Notes: generated by a model from the letters alone, not told the origin. 14,065 nucleotides of DNA from Fimbriimonadaceae bacterium (GCA_019454665.1 JACFNW010000016.1:1-14065); one strand, 5' to 3'; shown: positions 5,806 to 13,023, numbered from the stretch's first letter. Made by a program: numbers and translations.

Positions 5806-7755
5806 ATGCCCCTCGATTCGCCGTTGCTGGATCGCCTCGCCAAGGGCGTCATGGTGTTCGACGGCGCGACCGGAACGCAGTATCAAGCCGCCGGACTGAC
5901 CGACGGCGACTTCACGCTCGACCCCGAGGGCGACTACCCCGACATCGTCCGCGAGGCCGCTCAGCGGCTCGGCGGCAAGGTGCTCGAAGGGTGCAACGAA
6001 ATCCTCTGCTTCACGCGCCCCGAACTCGTGCGGCAGGTTCACGAGGCATACTTCGAAGCCGGTTCCGACATGGTCGAGACCAACACGTTCGGCGCATCGA
6101 GCATTGTGCTGGCCGAGTACGAGATCGCCGAACTCGACTACGCCGTCGGGTTCGCCGCCGGGAAGCTGGCTCTCGAAGCGGCCGCCAACTTTTCGACGCC
6201 CGAGCATCCCCGGTTCGCCATCGGCGCGGTGGGCCCCGGCACCAAGATTCTAAGCCTCGGCCAAACCACGTGGGACGAGATCGAGACCACCTACCGCAAC
6301 GTCTATCGGGGGCTGCTGGACTCCGGCGTCCACGGGTTGTTGCTGGAGACCCTCCAAGACCTGCTCATGGCCAAGGCCGCGTTGCGCGGGGCGCGGCGGG
6401 CGATGGACGACACGGGCCGCGACGTGCCGATGATCGTGCAGGTCACGATGGAGCAAACGGGCACGATGCTGGTCGGCACCGAGATGGCCGCCGCGCTCAA
6501 CACCATCGAGGCGTTCCCGTGGGTCCACGCCGTGGGCATGAACTGCGCGACCGGCCCCGTGGAGATGGCCGAGCACGTGCGGTTCCTGGGCCAAAACTCG
6601 ACGCGACCCATCTCGATCCAGCCCAATGCGGGGCTTCCCATGATGGAGGGCGGCCAGGCCGTCTACAAACTCACGCCCGAAGAACTGCTCGCCCACCAGA
6701 CTCGCTTTGTCGAGGAAAACGGGGTCGCCATCGTGGGCGGCTGCTGCGGCACCACGCCCGCGCACATCCGCCTGCTGGCCGAGCAACTGGGGGGACGCCC
6801 GCACGGCGAGAATGCGCACTGGCAACAGGTCCGCCATGTGTTCAACGGCTTCGATTTCGCCCTCACGACGCCTGAACGGCAAGATGCCGTTCGGCTGCAG
6901 GGGTGCTCCTCGCTCTATCAGTTCGTGCCCTACAAACAGGACAACAGCTTCCTGATCGTCGGCGAGAAGACGAACGCCAATGGCAGCAAGGCGTTCCGCG
7001 AGATGTTGGGCGCCGAGAACTGGGACGGCTTGGTCGAACTCGCTCGCGAGCTGGAGGCGGAGGGTTCGCACATGATCGACGTGTGTACGGCCTATGTGGG
7101 CCGCGACGAGGCCCGCGACATGACCACTCTGCTGGGTCGCTACAACCGCGAAGTCACCGTGCCGATCATGGTGGACTCGACCGAAACGCGCGTGATCGAA
7201 GTCGCGCTCAAGCACTTGGGAGGCAAGCCGCTGGTCAACTCGATCAACTTCGAGGATGGCGAGATGCGCACGCGGGCCGTGCTCGGCCTGTGCCGCGATT
7301 ACGGCGCCGGCGTGGTGGCCCTGACCATCGACGAGGACGGCATGGCGAAATCCGCCGAGAAGAAGGTGGCCGTCGGCGAACGGCTGCTTGCTTTCACGCG
7401 GGAGTACGGGCTGCCCGATGCCGACGTGTTTCTCGACTGCCTGACGTTCACGCTGGGCTCGGGCGACGAGGAGTTCCGCCAAGCGGGCATGGAAACCATC
7501 GAGGCGATCCGCGAGCTGAAACGCCGCCACCCCCGGGTCAACTTCACGCTCGGCATCAGCAACATCAGTTTCGGGCTCAAGCCCGCCGCGCGACAGGTGC
7601 TGAACTCGGTTTTCCTTCAGATGTGCCTGGATGCTGGCCTGACCAGCGCCATCGTCCACTTCTCGAAGATCAAGCCGCAGACGCAAATCGAACCCGAGAT
7701 CTGGCGCATCGCCGAGGACCTCGTAATGGACCGCCGCCAATTCGCGACGGTCTGA
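5806..7755 (+). CDS. metH: MetH-like methyltransferase: homocysteine and pterin domains only
   Basis: This 649-residue cytosolic protein corresponds to the N-terminal half of cobalamin-dependent methionine synthase. The homocysteine-binding barrel (about 10-330) keeps all three zinc cysteines: Cys247 in NCATGP and Cys313/Cys314 in GGCCGT. The methyltetrahydrofolate-binding (pterin) barrel (about 380-640) carries VGEKTNANGSKAF (from about 385), the IMVDSTE motif (Asp457) and the later NSINFEDGE segment. The protein then stops directly after EDLVMDRR, where full-length MetH (about 1,200 residues) continues into the cobalamin-binding and AdoMet-reactivation domains. The following 38 bp and the next gene hold no trace of those domains, so this is a split or truncated architecture and not a local frameshift. 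It would need a cobalamin protein encoded elsewhere. The start at 5806 is chosen for its adjacent -10 box and homology; the frame is open further upstream. Confidence 0.9.
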   Translation: MPLDSPLLDRLAKGVMVFDGATGTQYQAAGLTDGDFTLDPEGDYPDIVREAAQRLGGKVLEGCNEILCFTRPELVRQVHEAYFEAGSDMVETNTFGASSIVLAEYEIAELDYAVGFAAGKLALEAAANFSTPEHPRFAIGAVGPGTKILSLGQTTWDEIETTYRNVYRGLLDSGVHGLLLETLQDLLMAKAALRGARRAMDDTGRDVPMIVQVTMEQTGTMLVGTEMAAALNTIEAFPWVHAVGMNCATGPVEMAEHVRFLGQNSTRPISIQPNAGLPMMEGGQAVYKLTPEELLAHQTRFVEENGVAIVGGCCGTTPAHIRLLAEQLGGRPHGENAHWQQVRHVFNGFDFALTTPERQDAVRLQGCSSLYQFVPYKQDNSFLIVGEKTNANGSKAFREMLGAENWDGLVELARELEAEGSHMIDVCTAYVGRDEARDMTTLLGRYNREVTVPIMVDSTETRVIEVALKHLGGKPLVNSINFEDGEMRTRAVLGLCRDYGAGVVALTIDEDGMAKSAEKKVAVGERLLAFTREYGLPDADVFLDCLTFTLGSGDEEFRQAGMETIEAIRELKRRHPRVNFTLGISNISFGLKPAARQVLNSVFLQMCLDAGLTSAIVHFSKIKPQTQIEPEIWRIAEDLVMDRRQFATV

Positions 7756-7793
7756 GAAGGACACTCGCGCGTGCAACGCGAATCTCAGGCCCC

Positions 7794-9620
7794 ATGAAGG
7801 CCCGAGGCTGGTTCCTGAGTCTGACGCTTGTGTTTGCCGCGCACGCCGCCGCGCAGATCGCGAGCAACGAGCAGTACGACAAGTACGAGTACATGATCCC
7901 CATGCGCGACGGGGTTCGGCTGTGCACCACGGTGTACGTGCCCAAGAACAAGCCGGGCGAGAAGCCGATCATGCTCCAGCGCACGCCCTACAGCGCGGGA
8001 CCCTATGGCGAACGCATGAAGCCCAGCCACCCCGGCTCGCAGAAGTTCAAGGACGCCGGCTACATCTACGCCTATCAGGACGTGCGCGGCCGCTACATGA
8101 GCGAAGGCGAGTTCGTCCACATGCGGCCCCAACTTCAGGTCAAGTGGCTGCCGCACGACGTGGACGAGAGCACCGACACGTACGACACGGTGGATTGGCT
8201 CATCAAGAACGTGCCGCAGAACAACCAGAAGGTCGGCATCTGGGGCATCTCGTACCCGGGCGGCTACGCCGCGCTCGGCGCGATTGATTCGCATCCCGCG
8301 CTCAAGGCGGCCTCGCCGCAAGCGCCGACGGCCGAGTGGTTCTTGGGCGACGACTTCCACCACAACGGCGTGTTCTTCCTGCAAGACGCGTTCTCGTTCC
8401 TTTCCGGGTTCGATGGTCCGCGCAACGGCCCTGCACCGATCAACCAACGGCTATTCTCGTTCAACATCGAGGGTGACGCCTACAAGTTCTTCCTCAACCT
8501 GGGCCCCATCGCCAACACGCAGAAGCCCGAGTACTTTGGCGGGCGCAGCCGATGGTGGAACGACATGTTCCGGCACGGTCATTACGACGAGTTCTGGCAG
8601 GCACGCAACGTGCCCAACAACATGAAGAACGTCAAGGCCGCCGTGATGACCGTGGGCGGCTGGTACGACGCCGAAGACCTCTACGGGCCTCTCAACGTCT
8701 ACGCCAAGACCGAGCAGTTCAACCCAGGGATCACGAACATCTTGGTCATGGGCCCGTGGCCGCACGGCGGCTGGGCGGGTTCGCGGGGCGGCCGGCTGGG
8801 CCACGTGGACTTCTCGGCGGCATCGCGGCACTACCTCGACAACATCGAGTTCCCGTTCTTCGACCACTACCTGCGCGGGGGCCCGGCCCACGGGCTGCCC
8901 GAGGCCACGATGTACGACACCGGCCGAGCCGAGTTCGCCAACTTCGCCGTCTGGCCCCCGAAAGACGTCCGTGCGACGGCCTACCACTTCGACGCCAACA
9001 AGGCCCTCGCCACCGGGCCGAGCGGCGATGGTTCGGACGAGTACGTGAGCGACCCGATGAACCCCGTGCCCTACGAGGGCGGCACGCTGCGCGGCCGATC
9101 GCGCACCTACATGCTGGCCGACCAACGCTTCGCCTCGGAAAGGGCCGACGTGCTGACCTACCAGTCGCCAGTCCTGGATCGAGACGTGACGTGGCTGGGG
9201 CCGGTCAAGGCGCACCTGGCGTTCACCACGACCTCGACCGACGTGGACTTCGTGGTCAAGATCGTGGACGTCCAGCCCGAGGGCACCAAGGACCCCGATG
9301 GCAACGACATCGGCGGCGCCCAGATGATGGTGCGCGGCGAGATCATGCGCTCCAAGTTCCGGCAGTCGTACTCGAACCCAGCGCCGCTCACGCCCGGAAA
9401 GCGCGAAGTGGTCGAGTTCACGCTCCCCGACGTGTTCCACACGTTCAAGAAGGGCCACCGGATCATGGTGCAGGTGCAATCGGCGTGGTTCCCTCTGGCC
9501 GACCGCAATCCGCAGACGTTCACGGACATCTACTCGGCGGGGCAGGACGCGTTCGTCAAGGCGACGATCCAAATGCACCGTGGGGCGAACGGCTCGCGGA
9601 TCGAGGTCGGGACGCGATAG
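7794..9620 (+). CDS. Secreted alpha-amino-acid ester hydrolase-like protein (CocE/NonD, S15 clan)
   Basis: This is a 608-residue secreted alpha/beta-hydrolase. The signal peptide has a basic start, a hydrophobic run at about 7-17, and a likely cut within AHAAAQ near 20-21. The catalytic triad is Ser153 in GISYPGG, Asp292 in WYDAED and His324 in PWPHGG. Motifs specific to alpha-amino-acid ester hydrolases are present: YQDVRGRYMSEGEF, and the acidic residues that bind the substrate's free alpha-amino group (Asp186 or Asp187 in GDDFHHNG, plus Glu294 and Asp295 of DxED). A C-terminal jelly-roll domain covers about residues 375-605. The inferred role is hydrolysis of alpha-amino esters, amides or small peptides; family members also accept ampicillin-type beta-lactam side chains. 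The frame is open far upstream, but the ATG at 7794 gives the signal peptide and avoids overlap with the MetH-like gene, 38 bp away. The ribosome-binding site is weak. Confidence 0.87.
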   Translation: MKARGWFLSLTLVFAAHAAAQIASNEQYDKYEYMIPMRDGVRLCTTVYVPKNKPGEKPIMLQRTPYSAGPYGERMKPSHPGSQKFKDAGYIYAYQDVRGRYMSEGEFVHMRPQLQVKWLPHDVDESTDTYDTVDWLIKNVPQNNQKVGIWGISYPGGYAALGAIDSHPALKAASPQAPTAEWFLGDDFHHNGVFFLQDAFSFLSGFDGPRNGPAPINQRLFSFNIEGDAYKFFLNLGPIANTQKPEYFGGRSRWWNDMFRHGHYDEFWQARNVPNNMKNVKAAVMTVGGWYDAEDLYGPLNVYAKTEQFNPGITNILVMGPWPHGGWAGSRGGRLGHVDFSAASRHYLDNIEFPFFDHYLRGGPAHGLPEATMYDTGRAEFANFAVWPPKDVRATAYHFDANKALATGPSGDGSDEYVSDPMNPVPYEGGTLRGRSRTYMLADQRFASERADVLTYQSPVLDRDVTWLGPVKAHLAFTTTSTDVDFVVKIVDVQPEGTKDPDGNDIGGAQMMVRGEIMRSKFRQSYSNPAPLTPGKREVVEFTLPDVFHTFKKGHRIMVQVQSAWFPLADRNPQTFTDIYSAGQDAFVKATIQMHRGANGSRIEVGTR

Positions 9621-9631
9621 CCTAAGACCCG
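9621..9631. repeat. Left copy of 11-bp direct repeat flanking the toxin-antitoxin-like cassette
   Basis: CCTAAGACCCG begins at the base immediately after the TAG stop of the preceding hydrolase gene. An identical 11-mer lies at 11324-11334, at the other end of the ImmA/IrrE-DUF4411 pair, in the same orientation. The unit from one copy to the next is 1,703 bp. Confidence 0.85.
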
Positions 9632-9650
9632 TCCGGTTCGGGAGTCAAGA

Positions 9651-9656
9651 TACACT
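9651..9656 (+). promoter_or_regulatory. Probable -10 box of the ImmA/IrrE-DUF4411 operon
   Basis: TACACT (4 of 6 matches to TATAAT) lies 15 nt before the ATG at 9672. Initiation at about 9663 would leave a very short leader beginning with GGAG (9663-9666), 5 nt from the start. It lies inside the direct-repeat-bounded segment, so the cassette would carry its own promoter. A weak CCCG/CGGG inverted repeat (9628-9642) just upstream could be an operator, but it is too short to claim. Confidence 0.45.
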
Positions 9657-9671
9657 CCTGGTGGAGATGTC

Positions 9672-10799
9672 ATGACCGTCACCGTCCGACCTGAACTGCT
9701 TGCCTGGGCAAGGAATCGAGCATCCTTGACCGTGGCGGAGCTTGCCCCAAAGGTCGGCACGGCCAAGAACCCCGCCCCCATTGAGGAGTGGGAGCGAGCT
9801 GAGGGGCCGGTCGAATTGCCCGTGAAGCAACTCGAGCGCTTCGCAGAACGGACGCGGGCGCCCTTCGGCATGCTCTTTCTCGCGGAGCCTCCCACCGAGA
9901 AACTTCCTGTCCAGGACTTCCGTCGCCCCACCGCCAATGGCGCCCGGAAGCCAAGTCTCAACTTGCTGGACACGCTGCTTGAGACGGAGTTGCGACAATC
10001 CTGGCTCAGCGAGCAACTCGAAGCCGACGGTGAAGAGCCGCTGACGTTCATCGGTTCGGCCACCCTGAACAGCGACATCCGGTCTCTGGCCGCTGAGATT
10101 CGGACGACCCTGCGCATCGCCACCGCCGATCGGGCCAAAAGCCGCAACAACTTCGAGGCCGTATTGTGGATGATCGGTCGGCTGGAAGAGTCCCGGATCA
10201 CGGTGGTCCGCAAGGGATTCGCCGGCTCGGCCACGCGGCGTTCCTTGGACCCGACCGAGTTCAAGGGGTTCGCCCTCGCCGACCCGTTCGCTCCTTTCGT
10301 GTTCCTCAACGGGAAGGATTGGGTCGGTTCTCAGATGTTCACCATCGCGCACGAATTGGTCCACCTTTGGCTTGGCATCTCGGCGATGCCGAGCGGCGAG
10401 TGGTTTGCTCCTTCCGACGAGCCCGTCGAGCAGTTCTGCAATCAAGTGGCGGCCGAACTCCTGATGCCCGAAAACGAGGTCCGGCCGTTGTGGCAGGCAG
10501 ATCGGTCGGCCCTTGAGAACTGCGAAACTGTTGCCCGGCACTTTCGGGTCAGTTCGCTGGCCATGCTCTTCCGTGCACGGAACATCGGGTTGATCACCGA
10601 ACGGGACATGCAATCAACTCAGACAGATCTTCGGCGCGCGTTCGAGTCTGCTGAGACCGAGTCCAAGTCGCGAGGCGGCAACTTCTACAACAACGCTGGA
10701 GTCCACTTGGGCAAGCGGTTCATCCGAGAGGTTCTGGCTAGAACGTTGGAAGGTAGAACCCAGTACGGCGAAGCCTTCGATCTGCTTGGCACGCGCTAG
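9672..10799 (+). CDS. XRE-HTH / ImmA-IrrE family metallo-endopeptidase (antitoxin-like)
   Basis: This 375-residue cytosolic protein has an N-terminal helix-turn-helix-like region (about 8-60, XRE type) and a C-terminal zinc-peptidase domain of the ImmA/IrrE family (about 165-300). The zinc site is HELVH (227-231), with the third ligand probably Glu253 in EQFCNQVAAELLMP. The tail (about 335-375), with GGNFYNN, RFIREVL and YGEAFDLLG, is typical of the form that precedes DUF4411 genes. In this family the protein is thought to act as DNA-binding repressor and antitoxin for the downstream gene; the peptidase motif is intact here. The start has GGAG 5 nt upstream. In its first 60 codons, 17 end in A or T, against 5 of 60 in the preceding gene, suggesting foreign origin. 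It lies inside an 11-bp direct-repeat pair. Confidence 0.9.
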   Translation: MTVTVRPELLAWARNRASLTVAELAPKVGTAKNPAPIEEWERAEGPVELPVKQLERFAERTRAPFGMLFLAEPPTEKLPVQDFRRPTANGARKPSLNLLDTLLETELRQSWLSEQLEADGEEPLTFIGSATLNSDIRSLAAEIRTTLRIATADRAKSRNNFEAVLWMIGRLEESRITVVRKGFAGSATRRSLDPTEFKGFALADPFAPFVFLNGKDWVGSQMFTIAHELVHLWLGISAMPSGEWFAPSDEPVEQFCNQVAAELLMPENEVRPLWQADRSALENCETVARHFRVSSLAMLFRARNIGLITERDMQSTQTDLRRAFESAETESKSRGGNFYNNAGVHLGKRFIREVLARTLEGRTQYGEAFDLLGTR

Positions 10800-10836
10800 A
10801 CCAGCGTGCTGCAGGAGATGGCGCGTAGATTCCTTT

Positions 10837-10844
10837 GAGGTGAG
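10837..10844 (+). promoter_or_regulatory. Strong ribosome-binding site deciding the DUF4411 start
   Basis: GAGGTGAG ends 4 nt before the ATG at 10849. The frame is open upstream to 10786, overlapping the antitoxin gene, but this site and family homology fix the start at 10849. Confidence 0.7.
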
Positions 10845-10848
10845 TACG

Positions 10849-11328
10849 ATGCCATATCTCTTCGACGCGAACACGCTGATCGAGGCGAAGAACCGCTACT
10901 ACGCCTTCGATGTTTGCCCGGCCTTCTGGGACTGGCTGATCTTGGAGCGTCGGCGTGGCAACGTCCTCAGCATCGAAGCGGTCAAGGACGAGTTGGAGGA
11001 TCCGGACGCGCGCGCATGGGCGTCCGCCAATCCGTCGTTTTTCGAACCCAACGACCTGACTCGGCTTTCGGAAGTCAGCAACTGGGTCATTGCCGAGGAA
11101 CGCTTCAGCCAGGCCTCTCGGAACTCGTTCTTGGGGAAGGCCGACCCCATCATCATCGCGCACGCGCTGCAAAAGGGCTATACCGTGGTCACTCAGGAGA
11201 AGCCTGAGCCCAGTTCGAAGAAGGCCAAGATTCCTGACGTCTGCGCGGCTCTCGGCGTGAACTGGAACGATCAGTTCAAGATTCTGAGCGAGCTAAGGGC
11301 TCGATTCATCTTAGAGGTTCAACCCTAA
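10849..11328 (+). CDS. DUF4411 PIN-like protein (probable toxin)
   Basis: This 159-residue protein is of the DUF4411 family, a PIN-like nuclease fold that commonly follows XRE-ImmA/IrrE genes. Acidic positions expected in a PIN metal site are visible: Asp6 in LFDANTLIEAK, Glu43 or Glu48 in SIEAVKDELED, Asp99 in GKADPIIIAHA, and a VVTQE strand (113-117) in place of the usual T-x-D. The C-terminal KIPDVCAALGVNW block (127-139) is a family hallmark. Inferred role: an RNase toxin held in check by the upstream protein, 49 bp away in the same orientation. RNase activity is not shown by the sequence. The stop TAA (11326-11328) lies inside the right copy of the flanking direct repeat and overlaps the stop of the convergent DUF4127 gene by 4 nt. 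Confidence 0.88.
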   Translation: MPYLFDANTLIEAKNRYYAFDVCPAFWDWLILERRRGNVLSIEAVKDELEDPDARAWASANPSFFEPNDLTRLSEVSNWVIAEERFSQASRNSFLGKADPIIIAHALQKGYTVVTQEKPEPSSKKAKIPDVCAALGVNWNDQFKILSELRARFILEVQP

Positions 11329-11334
11329 GACCCG
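11324..11334. repeat. Right copy of 11-bp direct repeat flanking the toxin-antitoxin-like cassette
   Basis: CCTAAGACCCG is identical to 9621-9631. It contains the TAA stop of DUF4411 on the plus strand and the TAG stop and last codons of DUF4127 on the minus strand. The match extends with only scattered identities beyond 11 bp (CC at 11335-11336 against TC at 9632-9633). Confidence 0.85.
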
Positions 11335-12959
11335 CCGCCAGCGATGCGCGAGGGCTCGGCGATCGGGCGGGTGGACAGGCGAAAGTCCATCAACACCTCG
11401 AACGCGCGCGGCCAGGGCAGGTCAATGAGAACGTCGTCCAGGCCGACGACCTCGATCTCGCGCGCGCCCACCGTGAGCCGCTTGCCTGCGAGGTGTTCGA
11501 CATAGGCGTCCTTCAGCCGCCGCCCCAAGTCGCGCTGGACGATGGTGCGGATGACTTCCCAGCCTTGGGGGTCCACTTGCTCGCGCGTCTGCCCGTCTTC
11601 AAAGTCGGAGAACGCGTAGGCCACGCGCCGCGTGTAGTTGTGGTAGAGAAAGTCGTTCACATAGCGGTGCAGCAGGAACTCGGCGCGGGCGATCTCTCGG
11701 GTCTCGGGGGCCATATCCTTGCGCCTCGCGAGCAAGACGATGTTCGCGGTCGGGATGGTGGTGCCCATCGTGTTGCCAGCGGTGTTCCATCCGGCATAGG
11801 CCAGTAGCCGCACCAGCCGGTTTCCTTCCCTGAGGGCCTCGATGACTTCCATCCTGCCCGAGCCGTTGTAACGGAGGTCGGCGTCCGCGAGGGCGACATC
11901 CTTGCCGGCGTCGAGGTCTTCCTTCATGGACCGGAGGAACGCTTGGAACTGCTCGGGGCGGGAGCCTGGAACGGTGACGTAGAGCGAATAATCGAAAGGC
12001 TCGCCTGGTCTGGCGATGCGCGCTCCGCTGGCCAGCACCTGGTCGCGCAGGCTCAGCTCGATGGCCTTGCTCTCGAACGGGGCGATCCGCGTTCGGGCGG
12101 CGTCGTCCGAGTAGACCACCCGGATGTACGGCATGTAGTCCTCGCGGCGCACCAGGATGCGGCTGACCAACACATTGGACATCTGGTCAATCCCTTCGAA
12201 GAAGTAGACCTTCGCATCGGCGCCGAGGCGTTGGGTCAGGGCGCGCAGGTTCCGCGTCTCGGGCACGTGCGGGCCGTGGGCGCGCGCGTCGTCCTGCCCC
12301 ATGATCACGTAATCGAACGCGCCCTCTGAGGCCAACTGGATCGCGCGCTTCTGGACGTCGTGGTTGCGGTTGCGAGTCTTCCAATAGTCGTCGCGCGCCT
12401 TCTTCGGCACGTAGCGCTCCAACTGCGCGATGCGCTGATCCCACTGCTTGCTGCCCGTGAGTTTCTTGCGGCCGACGAGTTCGGAGAGCGTGGCCAGATC
12501 GTCCCGCCACTGGCGGTTTTCGGCGACCGCGGTCGGCGCGATGCGCATCGTGGCGCCGAACACAAACAACCCGACGCGGGGCCGCTTGCGCTTGAGCGAA
12601 GCCAGCCGCTCCAAGCGGGCCATGGCCTTCTCGCGGGTCACGGCGTGGGTTCGCGAAGCGACCAATCCGCCGTAGGCGATCATGTCCACGCTGGCGATGA
12701 TCGTGGAGACTTCGTTGTAGTCGAGCTTTTCGAGCCAATCCAGAATGCGGTCGGGCTGACCGGGCGTCGTGAAGTGTCCGAGCACCGAGGCGGGCGGGAC
12801 GATGAGTTCGATGCCCGCGAGACCGGCGATTTTCTGGGCAAACTGCGTACAGGCTGGTCGGTCGTCCAAGGGCACCAACGCGATCCGTTCGGCACGCGCC
12901 CACCCCGCCGCCGCAAGGCAACAGACGATCGGCAGAGTTCGGGCAATCTGTCGAAGCAT
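11325..12959 (-). CDS. Secreted DUF4127 family protein
   Basis: This 544-residue protein is of the DUF4127 family, whose function is not established. The N-terminus is a signal peptide (hydrophobic 7-19, likely cut after ARA at 23), so export is likely; there is no good lipobox. Family blocks are ALVPLDDRP (27-35), VDMIAYGGLVASR (91-103), YVIMGQDDARAHGPH (217-231), FFEGIDQMSNVLVSR (253-267) and YAGWNTAGNTMGT (388-400). The conserved aspartates and arginines suggest an enzyme, but I cannot name a reaction. I set the start at the ATG at 12959, with GAGGA (minus strand, 12971-12967) 7 nt upstream. The open frame extending to 13196 has no protein-like character and would overlap the divergent ABC gene. 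The divergent sugar-type ABC ATPase is the main functional clue. Confidence 0.87.
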   Translation of the reverse strand: MLRQIARTLPIVCCLAAAGWARAERIALVPLDDRPACTQFAQKIAGLAGIELIVPPASVLGHFTTPGQPDRILDWLEKLDYNEVSTIIASVDMIAYGGLVASRTHAVTREKAMARLERLASLKRKRPRVGLFVFGATMRIAPTAVAENRQWRDDLATLSELVGRKKLTGSKQWDQRIAQLERYVPKKARDDYWKTRNRNHDVQKRAIQLASEGAFDYVIMGQDDARAHGPHVPETRNLRALTQRLGADAKVYFFEGIDQMSNVLVSRILVRREDYMPYIRVVYSDDAARTRIAPFESKAIELSLRDQVLASGARIARPGEPFDYSLYVTVPGSRPEQFQAFLRSMKEDLDAGKDVALADADLRYNGSGRMEVIEALREGNRLVRLLAYAGWNTAGNTMGTTIPTANIVLLARRKDMAPETREIARAEFLLHRYVNDFLYHNYTRRVAYAFSDFEDGQTREQVDPQGWEVIRTIVQRDLGRRLKDAYVEHLAGKRLTVGAREIEVVGLDDVLIDLPWPRAFEVLMDFRLSTRPIAEPSRIAGGGS

Positions 12960-12983
12960 GGGCGGGTCCTCGCGAGACGCTGT

Positions 12984-12989
12984 AGTGTA
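12984..12989 (-). promoter_or_regulatory. Possible -10 box of the DUF4127 gene in the divergent intergenic region
   Basis: TACACT read on the minus strand would start transcription near 12977 and give a leader of about 18 nt carrying the GAGGA site. It overlaps the 8-bp palindrome GTGTACAC (12985-12992), which lies between the two divergent genes and could be part of an operator. No -35 hexamer is evident. Confidence 0.4.
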
Positions 12990-13023
12990 CACGACCGAGC
13001 TTGGTAAGCTGAAACTCACGCCC

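Noticed and set aside
6250..7776. Minus-strand open frame (508 codons) antisense to the MetH-like gene
   Set aside because: It is a shadow of the MetH-like coding sequence, rich in His, Arg and Val with no family features.
6903..7793. In-frame upstream extension of the secreted hydrolase to 6903
   Set aside because: It would overlap the MetH-like gene in another frame and bury a clear signal peptide that starts at 7794.
9628..9642. CCCG/CGGG inverted repeat as terminator or operator
   Set aside because: The stem is only four base pairs with a seven-base loop and no T-run. It is mentioned only as a weak possibility next to the cassette promoter.
10818..10838. Six-codon mini-ORF between the ImmA/IrrE and DUF4411 genes
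   Set aside because: Its GGAG-like sequence abuts the ATG with no spacing, and the peptide is too short to support. Coupling cannot be judged from sequence alone.
9632..11323. Terminal inverted repeats of a transposon at the cassette ends
   Set aside because: The sequences just inside the two direct repeats show no inverted similarity beyond a few bases, and no transposase is encoded.
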